Positions 1 to 11,859 of a stretch of 64,000 bases of DNA are shown here, in pieces; the first letter of the stretch is position 1; each line of letters opens with the position of its first letter. The translations under genes were made by a program, and so were the position numbers. The stretch covers positions 39,520,929 through 39,584,928 of the forward strand of contig OU342635.1 of assembly GCA_910589415.1 (NCBI GenBank), in the 5' to 3' direction. Origin of the DNA: Malachius bipustulatus (lineage: Eukaryota > Arthropoda > Insecta > Coleoptera > Melyridae). The notes under the pieces were generated by a model. The model was given only the letters and a program-made list of their open reading frames with translations, made no database searches and was not told where the DNA came from.

Positions 1-1136
1 TAACAATTATTACAGCTGAATATTATAAAAAGGGAAGTTCATAATACAACTTCTTGATTACATAGCTAGCTGCTTAAGTAACTTATGTAAATAAACTCTA
101 AGTTCTCGAGATACATTAAACTTTGAAACAACTTGAAATTTGATGAGCGAATTAAACTTAACTTGAAGTTCTGAGACACATCAAGGAAATTCCATACCTA
201 TACATATAGAAGGGAAAGTTCGAATATTACATTTACTAAACCGGAAATTATATTGAATTATCTTCGGTATTAAAAAGTTTTGTTTTTTTTTTAGTTTAAA
301 AGGCCTGGCCTTTTTGGGGCTTTCTACAATGGGCATCAATCTTAGAAAAAAACTATCTGAGCACTTATTTTTCATAAAATTTTCAGTAATTTTATCATAA
401 GTTAAGATTCTAATCAAGAGGATTAATAAGACTTTAATTTTTCAAAATTGAAGTTAGCAACCTTCAGGCCAAAGTATGTCCCTTCAGGAAGCCGTTCGAA
501 ATCCTTTCAACAAGAAATAAAACTTACCATCCTAATGAATTCAAAAAGAAATCGCGATGACATTTTTGACTTTGTTAAAGTTAATATTTAGAAATCTGGA
601 CAAAAATTGACCTTAGCTCCACTTCCTGGAACTTTTAGCTAATCATTTATGCCAGAACACAAAACGTAACAACTTAAAAGTAACCATAATTTGGTACAAA
701 TCGACCATATACCTACCTAAATCTTAAAAAATAGAACTACAGGAGCTCTGAGATACTGAGAAAAAGACAAACAAACCACAGAGTATGCAGACGTAATAAC
801 ATCAGAACTCGCCTTTACTTCAATTTATAAACTCCTCTTTTTTACCTCATTTCTTTTATTTCATGTCGATATTAATGCGCCCTACTAAATGAACTTTTTT
901 CCGTTTTTGCTATACACCGGAAGAAAACTTTTGACATTAATTCATCAAAGACCGCATCTTCAAACTAATTACAACTAAATGGAACAAAGTTCTCGTAAGC
1001 AAACATAAAAATTTAAGATCCCCAGAGTTAAATGTTACTGCGGAGTTATACGCTCGGCTACGATTATTACCCCTTAAGTCTTGCGGTAACCGTTTTCCCA
1101 GAATAAAATTCGCTTTAGCAAAGATGATTGACTTAC
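1..1136. other. LOXL intron 3, partial; no exon seen
   Basis: AT-rich sequence downstream of LOXL exon 3. I looked for the LOX catalytic domain on the minus strand and did not find it. A donor-like site (GGATG then gtaagt, minus strand) lies near 525-530, but I could not define an exon around it. Confidence 0.5.
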
Positions 1137-1308
1137 AAGGATACGCTCTCATCTTCATCAATCTCTCCTTCTCCTTCCCGAGGCTTCTCGCAGATGACTC
1201 CCGCGGCTTCGGCTGAGCTGCAATCATTATTGCCCCATCCGTCAAATCTGCAGTTGATTATCTCCTCCTCGGTGCCGTCACAGTACACATTATCCATCCA
1301 GTAACGCC
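1137..1308 (-). CDS. LOXL exon 3 (second half of SRCR domain, acidic linker)
   Basis: Acceptor gattag before 1308 and a strong donor gtaagt after 1137; 172 bases, entering in phase 1 and leaving in phase 2. It encodes [19 protein letters not shown], then FDGWGNNDC and AGVICEKP, the last four SRCR cysteines, followed by a Glu/Asp-rich linker. The next exon was not found in the remaining 1.1 kb. Confidence 0.85.
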
Positions 1309-4300
1309 CTAATCATCCAAAGATTTCAGTTTTAGATAGAAGGGGACTTCATCCCGAATCATCTCGTTAATCTTAACATCCTATTTCAGGAGGTGATTAT
1401 TGCTATAAGGTATTAACAGTGACTCGGTTATAGCGGATTAGGATTCAGGGGAGAATCGGTGAGGGGAAAAATATCGAAAAATTAATCAAAGACTAGTTCT
1501 TTATTGTATGATGTAGGTGAGTTATAATAAAGCAACTAAATAGAAGTTTTTATGACTGTCTCGACCATATAGTCAACACCTAAGTCAAGTAGAAAAATTA
1601 CCCTCTTGTTTCGATCACTGAATTAGCAGGGTATCTTTTAACTTTGAATATTTCCCCTTCTATTGGATATTTTATTTTCCTTTATCCATTCCAATATTTT
1701 CAATAGAGAAATCCCATACCATTATGGATAGAATGAACTGGCCCATATATTCCTACAATTCCCTTATTACTCAGATGAGTAACGAGCCTAAGCTCACCAA
1801 TTGCCTAAACGAAAAAAAAAAAGGAAAATATGGAGTAAAAATAAGTAATTTTTATTATTAATTTATAACCGAGTAGGTACACTGTATTTGAATATATGGT
1901 AAAACTTTCTGTTATAAATCTCCCGAACTATAATAAAAATTTAGATTTAATATAATTTATAGCAGCTTTTAGAGGTAAGTACCTACGAACTAAAAGCACT
2001 TTATGGATCGATTTTCAATTTCTACCTCCATTGCATGCACGCATATTTTTCATTCTCTCTATGGAAATTAAGCTGCTAGGTGTTTTTGTGTAGGATTCGT
2101 AAAAATTATACGCATTAGAACTGTTTCGTGATAAATCGACAGCTCCATATTCAGCTTTTGGGGGAATAAAAAAAGGCGTAATTATAGGTGAATTGACAGT
2201 AATTACTTCTGGCAGGTCCGAAGTGGGAATTGACTGTCGGCTCAGCTTCTCCCAGGGGATAGCCTAGTTGTTTGCACACGACATTAGCTTCCGATTGGTC
2301 CCACTCGTCATCGCATATTGCACCCCATTGGCCGTTGTGGAGGACTTCTACATTTCCTGAAATTATGAATTAATTTTTTTAGGTCAGTGTTTCTTTTTTT
2401 AACGATTTACCTTTTTATCTTGGAAATTTCAAATGAGACTATCGAGGAACAAATAAGTGTATACCTGCATTCTCTTAGAAATAAAACAAGATATAATGAG
2501 ATAGATTTATAGGAGTTTATACTATACTTATAACCAATGTACAGGGTGTTTCTCCCCAAATTGTGTAAAATAATATCAACACCGAGATATTTTAATAAAT
2601 TAGGTACCATACAGGAGAAATACGAATGATAAATAGTGACAAAGATATACAAAATTAATAATTTTAAGCTTTTAACAAAAAATCATTAAGTGGCAACCGG
2701 ACATGAGTTACTTACTTGTAATTTCTGATTTCTTTGAAGTATATACAGGGTGGGCCACGGTATACGAAACGGAAGATTATGGCCGTGTCTCTGGATTTTA
2801 GGATCTTTTTATTTTTGGAGTGGATAGAGACCCGGCAGAGGTACGTTTTAAAATTATATTCATAATGTACAGGTTGTCCCAAAAGCATAAAACATATCAA
2901 AGTTATGTTTTTTTAAATGGAATGCTCCTATGTTATTGCATTTTTAGATTGTCTGAAAAGAGAAAATAAGATAGGCTTTTACAGTTGGTGCTTAAATTCA
3001 GAAGTTTTTGAGTTAAAAACAAGTGAAAATCGTCATTTTTCAAGTTCATGGCCCTGTACAACGAAAACGGCTCAAGATAGAGAAAAACGGTTTACATGTC
3101 CCTATTTTAACTTTTCATGTACGATCCTATGGTATAGAAACATTTGTGCTTTCTTTGATTTTTTTATTTGGCGACGCGTGGAGAAATCTCAGAATTTTTC
3201 AAATTTTTTATCACCCTGTATAAACATTTCATCTACATCGTAGGATAGTACATGAAAAGTTAAAATAGGGACATGTAAGCCGTTTTTCTCTATCTTCAGC
3301 CGTTTTCGTTGTACAGGGCCTTGAACTTGAAAAATGACGATTTTCACTTGTTTATAACTCAAAAACTTCTGAATTTAAGCACCAACTGTAAAAGCCAATC
3401 TTATTTTCTCTTTTCAGACAATCTAAAAATGCAATAACATAGGAGCATTCCATTTAAAAAAACATAACTTTGATATGTTTTATGCTTTTGGGAGACCCTG
3501 TTTCCGTTTCGTATACCGTGGCCCACCCTGTATATTTTGCTTAAAAATGGTTACCTATCTACTTAAAAAATTCAAACCTATTCTAAATGATCATTATGCG
3601 TGTGAATTATTTCCAAAAACAGCTGTACCTCCTATCTACTGTAAGAATGGTAGGTGCAGCTGTTTTTGGAAATAATAACTACTACAAGAATTTAGAAAAA
3701 ATAAAACTTTAAATTGATGAAGACGAAATATTGCCGGAAATATGATAAATACGATTTTCAAATAATAATTTTCATTACCTATTGGAGTGGAATTATTATG
3801 TAGCTTTGGAGCAAGCCAAAATGTTACATTCGTTATATTCTACTCTACTGTGTGTTTTTTTTTAATATAATGTAAAGATCACCTTTTGCCCCTCTCGAAT
3901 ATCCTCATTGTACCTATATCTCAAAAACTGTTGATAATTTACATAACAAACCTAATGGACTTTTTTTAGCAGAAATGTCTGGCTTTTGACTTGTATTTAT
4001 TGCTGTAATATTAGACTACAATAATTATTAGAAAAACGAAAAAATAAAAAAATTAAGCCGTCTTGGAGTTATAGAAAAAATGTAATTTTTTAGAATATAA
4101 AACACCCTGTAATTTCGTTAATATATAGTTGTTAATATCTAATTTTGTCTTTAAAAGAATTAAGTAAAATATTCTACCGTTGAAGTTTGTCCCCTTAATT
4201 CTGGGATATCCTGTATTAATTCATGTATCTGCATTTATTTAGGTAGGTACTTATTATAGGGATCGGAGTTTGTTGAAACCTTTTTGTTGTATTGTCAAAC

Positions 4301-7300
4301 CTGAAAATCCGAGGGGTTTGTAGGTACACGGAAGAAAAATTTCGAAACAAATGCTATAATAATTTAAAGCTCTGGTTGCCGATAATACAGGCTGGGCCAT
4401 CGAAAAGGTAACAAGCCTAATAGTTTGGAAAGTGAAGATGTATGCGAAAAACTCCGAAACAGGTCGATTTTGTTATCGAGGGGGACATATTTTCGTGACA
4501 AATTTAACTACCCAAGTTCACCCCTTTGGCAGGGGTAGCTACCCCTTTGCTTATCATCATAGGGAACAGATATCGAGTACTACATTATTTGAAAGCTACT
4601 TGAATTCTCTTTACAACGATATCCAACATTTTGAGTTTCGCTTACATACAGGATGGCCCAACGAAAACGTAACTCGCCTTAATCACTTGTATGTGTATGT
4701 AAGCCACCCTGTATGTAAGCGAAACCCAAAATGTTGGATATCGTTGTAAAGATAATTCAAGTATCTTTCAAATGATGTATCACTTTTGCTTACATACAGG
4801 GTGGCCCAACGAAAACGTAACTCACCTTAATCACTTTGTATGTAGGCCATCCTGTATGTAAGCGAAACCCAGGATGTTAGATATCGTTGTAAAGAGAATT
4901 TAAGTAGCTTTCAAATGATGTATCACTCGATAGCTGTTCCCTATGATGATAAGCAAAGGGGTAGCTACCCCTGCCAAGGGGGTGAACTTGGGTAGTTAAA
5001 CTTATCACGAAAATATGTCCCCCTCGATAACAAAATCGACCTGTTTCGGCGTTTTTCGCATACATCTTCACTTTTCAAATTATTAGGCTTGTTACCTTTT
5101 CGATGGCCCACCCTGTATATCATTTGAAATTAAAAGTCACCGCCATCATAAATGACTAATTAGGATAAGTATTACTTCCAATCTTTCGTATGGTATACTT
5201 TGTATGTGTCTGATTGATATAATATGCTGATGAGCCCATATTAAGGACGAAACGGTATCGTTCATTATCTTCAGTTTTCATCCCACGTGCTGTGCAAAAG
5301 AGTTTCAAGTTAAATTAGAATATAAATCAATATAAAATCTCAATTCTAACATAATTGTTACAATATAATAGAAGAAGATTAAAAAATATGAACATTAGAA
5401 ATTTCGCACCTAGAAAAATACGATTAAAAATGGAAAGATTTGAATGACTTCATATAATTTCTTGTAATCCTAATCATCAATCGAAACGTCCGCAATAAAG
5501 CCCTGCTTGCTCTTTTATTCATGTTTCATTATCCATCATTTTTTTTTTCAATTTGTTACCATTTCTAAAGGGCGCTGCGTCGTGTCACTGATCCCTCCAA
5601 TCAAGCTTCCATTGATTTCATGAATGTTCAATACATTATCATTTCCCCCGGTCATGAATCTTTTATAACTCGGACATGTCACGTATGCTCACATGAAAAA
5701 TACCTGTTATATTATTCGTCGGAAAAAAGTTGATTTCAATGTGGAATCAGTCAAATGGAAAGAGTTTTGTATCAAAGAGTTACATTGGCATCTACCTACA
5801 TATACATAGCGCCGAAAAACGATTAATTACGCATTGTAAATAAATCTAGGTGGAGTTTTCGTTTTAAAAGTATCCAGAAAAAATATGTTTTTGTTGGTTT
5901 CAACTGGATTACCTATTCACATTATGACGTGATCGTCAAATCTCATCGTAAGCTGAAACATAACATCAAGACACAAACAACAAAACTGACGTTTATAAAA
6001 AACAAAATCATGAAAACCTAATCCTAATTCTGAGAAAACTCATATACCCTACATAAAGCCTCTTCTCTGGAGTAAGTCTTGGGTAAATCTTACAAAAAAA
6101 GATACACAACTTCATGAAACCTAATTTAAATTTATAAATAACTTCGAAAGATATAATATTTATACGGACTTATTTTTGCATGCATGGGAGATCATACTTT
6201 ACAAAGCGATCCTTAAATAATTAGTGTTCTTGAATATTTAAGTGAAATATATATACAGGGTGTCAATTTGAAAACTTGCCACCCCCTAATTACCCTTAAA
6301 AAATGTTTCTCAAAGAAATCGCGAAACATGTCAACTTTGTCTTTTAATTTATGTTCTATTGACTAACATTTTTTTTATACAGAATGTTCCTTGGCTGAGT
6401 AATGACGACACTGTCTATTTTTTAAATTGAACACCCTGCATATTATTACAATTTCAGATTGTCTGAGAAAATCCAGTAAGAATGGTTTTTACAGTTAGAG
6501 TTTAAATTGAGTAAGTAAGCCGTTTTTCGATATTTAGAGCAGTTTCCGATGCACACTATTTTCAAAATCGAAAATTGCGATTTTCACTTGTTTATAACTC
6601 ATAACCTACTCAATTTAAACTGTAACTATAAAAATCATTCTTACTGGATTTTATCAGACAATCTGAAAATGTAATATACAGGCTGTTCAATTTAAAAAAA
6701 TATACAATGTCGTGATTACTCAGCCAAGGAAAATCCTTATATCAAAAAAATGTTACGTCAATAGAACATAAATTAAAAGACAAAATTGACCTGTTTCTGG
6801 ATTTCCTTGAGAAACATTTTTTAAGGGAAATTCGGGGGTGGGAAGTTTTCAAATTGACACCCTGTGTATTAATAATCTGACGTATTATTAAAAATTACAT
6901 TTAAAGAGCTTTATCGGTTTCCATTTCTTATACCATCATAACATTTTTCTCAACGTTAAGACGTGCTAGTGATGATGTTCAGGGCTTTTTCATCAAAATT
7001 ATATTGTATTTTCAAAATTTTTGAATTTTTTTCGATTTTTTTAAATTTAACCAATTATGGAGAAACTCCGTTGACCGAGTGGATTTTTATTCAACAAAAT
7101 GTCTGACCCTGTTTTTTTCTCATTAGGTACTTAGAAAAAAATAATTTATTCCTTTTGATTTGGTCAAGTGGAGTCTTGACTTGACCTAATCAAAAACGTG
7201 TAGGTAATACAAAAATATCTGGTTGAATCAATCTAATTAACCAAACGAACGAATATAAATAACATGAAAGAATTAAAGTTTTAGAAAATTTACAGATTTG

Positions 7301-7797
7301 TTCGTCCACCTTCGTCCACAAATTTTAGGGTTAAATTCAATTGTATGAATATAGTTTGTTCCCTTAATTAATTATAAAATTCATAAAAATTACTAATTGA
7401 TTATTGATTTCACAACGCAGAATTCTGAGAAATTTAAAAAAATCGCATTTTGATAGAACAATAATCCTGATTTAACAAAAAGTCATGCAAAAATGTCCTT
7501 CAAACTTAAAAAAATAAGTACTTATAAGAAATTTATCCTTCGAGCATTAGATATTTTTTATTTACTATTAGGTAATTCGTTTCAAATAAACTGACAAAGT
7601 TATTAACCTTCATATTCTCCTTTGCCCCCAACAAGTTTAACTCCTCCATCTTCTTTCTTCAATCGTTTTAAGTGCTTCCTTACAACAGTTCCGTTCCTTC
7701 TTCTTCTGTTTTCTCGCGTTACACTATTATTTGAATAAGTAACATCGCACAAGACATAAACACAAACAAGGCTTAATAAAAATTGCTCGCACCTCAT
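1137..7797 (-). CDS. Lysyl oxidase-like (LOXL) gene, 5' part: signal peptide and SRCR domain
   Basis: Three spliced coding exons, 7608-7797, 2207-2356 and 1137-1308, with phases 1, 1 and 2 that join without a break. Together they give about 170 residues. The protein starts with a signal peptide ([17 protein letters not shown]), then a basic linker with RRRR and possible N-glycosylation sites (NNS, NGT), then one SRCR domain beginning near [12 protein letters not shown]. The domain has six cysteines ([33 protein letters not shown]), the group A pattern, and is split over two exons as group A domains are. An acidic tail ([10 protein letters not shown]) follows. LOXL enzymes are secreted copper amine oxidases that cross-link extracellular matrix. 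In insects they carry one or two SRCR domains before the catalytic domain. No catalytic domain is visible; it should lie left of position 1. Another secreted SRCR protein remains possible. Confidence 0.75.
2207..2356 (-). CDS. LOXL exon 2 (first half of SRCR domain)
   Basis: Acceptor ttcag before 2356 and donor gtaatt after 2207; 150 bases, phase 1 to phase 1. It encodes [19 protein letters not shown] and [14 protein letters not shown], the characteristic first half of an SRCR domain with its first two cysteines. No stop occurs in frame. Confidence 0.85.
2744..3532. mobile_element. Foldback element with TACAGGGTG ends, in LOXL intron 1
   Basis: The left end TACAGGGTGGGCCACGGTAT is mirrored by the right end near 3503-3532 in inverse orientation, with TA on both outer sides. 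The inverted arms continue inward (about 2870-3120 against 3240-3495). The left arm carries an extra piece at about 2778-2870. There is no credible ORF, so it is a non-autonomous palindromic element with Tc1/mariner-type TA target use. Confidence 0.8.
4386..5117. mobile_element. Foldback element with nested inverted modules, in LOXL intron 1
   Basis: The left end TACAGGCTGGGCCATCGAAA is inverted at the right end (GATGGCCCACCCTGTA). Arms 4386-4640 and 4870-5117 are inverse copies. Between them are shorter inverted modules that repeat ACATACAGG-TGGCCCAACG and CCACCCTGTATGTAAGCG. The two similar ORF-like translations in the arms are mirror copies, not genes. Confidence 0.8.
5208..5270 (+). ncRNA. 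Degenerate hammerhead-ribozyme-like motif in LOXL intron 1
   Basis: CTGATGA (5227-5233) and CGAAAC (5248-5253) stand at the spacing of the hammerhead core. Between them, stem II could form G5234-C5248, C5236-G5246 and C5237-G5245, with one C-A mismatch. The stem III/cleavage part (GGTATC) does not give the C-G pair next to A15.1-U16.1. The bases flanking the core cannot form the first stem I pairs, although a 5-bp AT helix can form further out. It is probably a decayed copy, unrelated in flanking sequence to the 461-bp units. Confidence 0.35.
6254..6866. mobile_element. Foldback element with TACAGGGTGTCAATTTG ends, in LOXL intron 1
   Basis: The left arm 6254-6420 is inverted at 6700-6866 (CAAATTGACACCCTGTG at the end). 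Inside lies a second inverted pair (about 6428-6545 and 6585-6700) with its own CACCCTGCATA / TACAGGCTG ends. This inner module shares the phrase AGATTGTCTGA with the element at 2744-3532. No coding capacity. Confidence 0.8.
7608..7797 (-). CDS. LOXL exon 1 (signal peptide, basic linker, start of SRCR)
   Basis: ATG at 7795-7797 opens a 63-codon exon ending GAA G before a gttaat donor. The reading frame hits a stop right after the donor, which supports splicing here. A hydrophobic run ([12 protein letters not shown]) directly follows the start, as in a signal peptide. The last residues, [12 protein letters not shown], are the usual beginning of an SRCR domain, with the final Gly codon completed by exon 2. 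Confidence 0.75.
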
Positions 7798-7822
7798 AAT
7801 TAATTAATTAATTAATAATACT

Positions 7823-7857
7823 AACTGCATTGAACACATCAAAGTGAATATAAATAA
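7823..7857 (-). promoter_or_regulatory. Possible TATA/initiator core promoter of the LOXL gene
   Basis: On the minus strand a TATTTATA box (7850-7857) lies 31 bases upstream of the A of a TGCAGTTAG initiator-like site (A at 7826). This is the standard spacing. It would leave a 28-base leader before the ATG at 7797. Such motifs are common by chance in AT-rich DNA, and there is no transcript evidence. Confidence 0.3.
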
Positions 7858-8349
7858 ATGTACACGAGTCTAATTTCTTTGTAACACTGACACAATGTCT
7901 AAGATGACCCTAAGATTATAATGAATTGCGCCTTATCGAATTGGGAGACGCAACTTATTTGAAACTATTTCATGAGCGGGTTATTCTGTCATTATTAGAC
8001 ACGGGTTATTTATGTTTTTTCCTATTTTTGTTCAAAATTTGTTACGGGAAAGGATGTGATGTAATCAATTAGGTGACATCCTTTGTAGTATTGTTTTTGT
8101 ATTAGATTTTCATTGTTTTCTGGAGCGAGTGATGATTTCTTATATCAAGTAACCTTGAAGAGTGACATGGTTTTCAATACTTTGATAAAGTTTATATTAT
8201 GCAATCTTGTATAACTTGTATATAATAACAATTAATAGTTATATGTACTAATTATCTAAATATAAGTTTTATATTTATCCCAAGTAGCTCAATTAATTAG
8301 TCGTTTCTATATGAAAATTAAGAAATTCTTTCCTATTCTAGTCAAAACG

Positions 8350-8360
8350 ACTTATATTTT
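8350..8360. repeat. Left target-site duplication of the ribozyme array
   Basis: ACTTATATTTT, directly abutting the first unit of the array. The same 11 bases occur at the far end of the array at 16203-16213. The preceding G also matches, making 12. Confidence 0.85.
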
Positions 8361-8572
8361 GAAGAAAACAGAAGGCAGGTATACTCAAGGATTAATTCAT
8401 AAAAATAATGAATTGTAGGTCAATGAGTATAAGCACACAGAGTGCAATTGCTAGCCTGTTAGGTGGGTTCGGAGAAATCCTCCATCGCCCATAACAGTTG
8501 TCATGCTGGCAGTGCCCGAAACTCCAACCAGAGAGTTTGCTTCCGCATCCAACAGCAGAGCCTTCCAGAGTA

Positions 8573-8632
8573 CCAAATCAAGCACAGACACGTGTTTCGT
8601 TCTACTGGAACTCATCAGTGTGCTGCATTCGG
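8573..8632 (-). ncRNA. Hammerhead ribozyme, left arm copy 1
   Basis: Reverse complement of the reference copy at 12280-12339: GTTTCGTTC, TACTG, GAACTCATCAG in plus-strand reading at 8594-8617. All helices are kept. Confidence 0.9.
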
Positions 8633-9033
8633 AGTGTCTGGAGGATGCTGTCGGATGAACGGAAGCCGGGGCCTCTTAAGGCCAGCATTAACACGGAACT
8701 CCGTGTGGTGTAAAATAGAGCGACATCTAGCGGTCAGTTCAAGGAACTAACCGTGAGTTCACTCTAAATTGATTGAAGTTCCAGACACTACCAATAAAGC
8801 CGGTCGATGACAACGAATAATGAAGAAAACAGAAGGCAGGTATACTCAAGGATTAATTCATAAAAATAATGAATTGTAGGTCAATGAGTATAAGCACACA
8901 GAGTGCAATTGCTAGCCTGTTAGGTGGGTTCGGAGAAATCCTCCATCGCCCATAACAGTTGTCATGCTGGCAGTGCCCGAAACTCCAACCAGAGAGTTTG
9001 CTTCCGCATCCAACAGCAGAGCCTTCCAGAGTA

Positions 9034-9093
9034 CCAAATCAAGCACAGACACGTGTTTCGTTCTACTGGAACTCATCAGTGTGCTGCATTCGG
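9034..9093 (-). ncRNA. Hammerhead ribozyme, left arm copy 2
   Basis: Identical to left arm copy 1, one 461-base period on. Confidence 0.9.
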
Positions 9094-9494
9094 AGTGTCT
9101 GGAGGATGCTGTCGGATGAACGGAAGCCGGGGCCTCTTAAGGCCAGCATTAACACGGAACTCCGTGTGGTGTAAAATAGAGCGACATCTAGCGGTCAGTT
9201 CAAGGAACTAACCGTGAGTTCACTCTAAATTGATTGAAGTTCCAGACACTACCAATAAAGCCGGTCGATGACAACGAATAATGAAGAAAACAGAAGGCAG
9301 GTATACTCAAGGATTAATTCATAAAAATAATGAATTGTAGGTCAATGAGTATAAGCACACAGAGTGCAATTGCTAGCCTGTTAGGTGGGTTCGGAGAAAT
9401 CCTCCATCGCCCATAACAGTTGTCATGCTGGCAGTGCCCGAAACTCCAACCAGAGAGTTTGCTTCCGCATCCAACAGCAGAGCCTTCCAGAGTA

Positions 9495-9554
9495 CCAAAT
9501 CAAGCACAGACACGTGTTTCGTTCTACTGGAACTCATCAGTGTGCTGCATTCGG
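9495..9554 (-). ncRNA. Hammerhead ribozyme, left arm copy 3
   Basis: Identical to left arm copy 1, two periods on. Confidence 0.9.
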
Positions 9555-9955
9555 AGTGTCTGGAGGATGCTGTCGGATGAACGGAAGCCGGGGCCTCTTA
9601 AGGCCAGCATTAACACGGAACTCCGTGTGGTGTAAAATAGAGCGACATCTAGCGGTCAGTTCAAGGAACTAACCGTGAGTTCACTCTAAATTGATTGAAG
9701 TTCCAGACACTACCAATAAAGCCGGTCGATGACAACGAATAATGAAGAAAACAGAAGGCAGGTATACTCAAGGATTAATTCATAAAAATAATGAATTGTA
9801 GGTCAATGAGTATAAGCACACAGAGTGCAATTGCTAGCCTGTTAGGTGGGTTCGGAGAAATCCTCCATCGCCCATAACAGTTGTCATGCTGGCAGTGCCC
9901 GAAACTCCAACCAGAGAGTTTGCTTCCGCATCCAACAGCAGAGCCTTCCAGAGTA

Positions 9956-10015
9956 CCAAATCAAGCACAGACACGTGTTTCGTTCTACTGGAACTCATCA
10001 GTGTGCTGCATTCGG
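9956..10015 (-). ncRNA. Hammerhead ribozyme, left arm copy 4
   Basis: Identical to left arm copy 1, three periods on. Confidence 0.9.
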
Positions 10016-10416
10016 AGTGTCTGGAGGATGCTGTCGGATGAACGGAAGCCGGGGCCTCTTAAGGCCAGCATTAACACGGAACTCCGTGTGGTGTAAAATA
10101 GAGCGACATCTAGCGGTCAGTTCAAGGAACTAACCGTGAGTTCACTCTAAATTGATTGAAGTTCCAGACACTACCAATAAAGCCGGTCGATGACAACGAA
10201 TAATGAAGAAAACAGAAGGCAGGTATACTCAAGGATTAATTCATAAAAATAATGAATTGTAGGTCAATGAGTATAAGCACACAGAGTGCAATTGCTAGCC
10301 TGTTAGGTGGGTTCGGAGAAATCCTCCATCGCCCATAACAGTTGTCATGCTGGCAGTGCCCGAAACTCCAACCAGAGAGTTTGCTTCCGCATCCAACAGC
10401 AGAGCCTTCCAGAGTA

Positions 10417-10476
10417 CCAAATCAAGCACAGACACGTGTTTCGTTCTACTGGAACTCATCAGTGTGCTGCATTCGG
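10417..10476 (-). ncRNA. Hammerhead ribozyme, left arm copy 5
   Basis: Identical to left arm copy 1, four periods on. Confidence 0.9.
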
Positions 10477-10877
10477 AGTGTCTGGAGGATGCTGTCGGAT
10501 GAACGGAAGCCGGGGCCTCTTAAGGCCAGCATTAACACGGAACTCCGTGTGGTGTAAAATAGAGCGACATCTAGCGGTCAGTTCAAGGAACTAACCGTGA
10601 GTTCACTCTAAATTGATTGAAGTTCCAGACACTACCAATAAAGCCGGTCGATGACAACGAATAATGAAGAAAACAGAAGGCAGGTATACTCAAGGATTAA
10701 TTCATAAAAATAATGAATTGTAGGTCAATGAGTATAAGCACACAGAGTGCAATTGCTAGCCTGTTAGGTGGGTTCGGAGAAATCCTCCATCGCCCATAAC
10801 AGTTGTCATGCTGGCAGTGCCCGAAACTCCAACCAGAGAGTTTGCTTCCGCATCCAACAGCAGAGCCTTCCAGAGTA

Positions 10878-10937
10878 CCAAATCAAGCACAGACACGTGT
10901 TTCGTTCTACTGGAACTCATCAGTGTGCTGCATTCGG
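10878..10937 (-). ncRNA. Hammerhead ribozyme, left arm copy 6
   Basis: Identical to left arm copy 1, five periods on. Confidence 0.9.
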
Positions 10938-11338
10938 AGTGTCTGGAGGATGCTGTCGGATGAACGGAAGCCGGGGCCTCTTAAGGCCAGCATTAACACG
11001 GAACTCCGTGTGGTGTAAAATAGAGCGACATCTAGCGGTCAGTTCAAGGAACTAACCGTGAGTTCACTCTAAATTGATTGAAGTTCCAGACACTACCAAT
11101 AAAGCCGGTCGATGACAACGAATAATGAAGAAAACAGAAGGCAGGTATACTCAAGGATTAATTCATAAAAATAATGAATTGTAGGTCAATGAGTATAAGC
11201 ACACAGAGTGCAATTGCTAGCCTGTTAGGTGGGTTCGGAGAAATCCTCCATCGCCCATAACAGTTGTCATGCTGGCAGTGCCCGAAACTCCAACCAGAGA
11301 GTTTGCTTCCGCATCCAACAGCAGAGCCTTCCAGAGTA

Positions 11339-11398
11339 CCAAATCAAGCACAGACACGTGTTTCGTTCTACTGGAACTCATCAGTGTGCTGCATTCGG
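11339..11398 (-). ncRNA. Hammerhead ribozyme, left arm copy 7
   Basis: Identical to left arm copy 1, six periods on. Confidence 0.9.
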
Positions 11399-11799
11399 AG
11401 TGTCTGGAGGATGCTGTCGGATGAACGGAAGCCGGGGCCTCTTAAGGCCAGCATTAACACGGAACTCCGTGTGGTGTAAAATAGAGCGACATCTAGCGGT
11501 CAGTTCAAGGAACTAACCGTGAGTTCACTCTAAATTGATTGAAGTTCCAGACACTACCAATAAAGCCGGTCGATGACAACGAATAATGAAGAAAACAGAA
11601 GGCAGGTATACTCAAGGATTAATTCATAAAAATAATGAATTGTAGGTCAATGAGTATAAGCACACAGAGTGCAATTGCTAGCCTGTTAGGTGGGTTCGGA
11701 GAAATCCTCCATCGCCCATAACAGTTGTCATGCTGGCAGTGCCCGAAACTCCAACCAGAGAGTTTGCTTCCGCATCCAACAGCAGAGCCTTCCAGAGTA

Positions 11800-11859
11800 C
11801 CAAATCAAGCACAGACACGTGTTTCGTTCTACTGGAACTCATCAGTGTGCTGCATTCGG
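11800..11859 (-). ncRNA. Hammerhead ribozyme, left arm copy 8, nearest the centre
   Basis: Identical to left arm copy 1. Its unit is cut off at 11948, but the ribozyme itself is whole. Confidence 0.9.
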
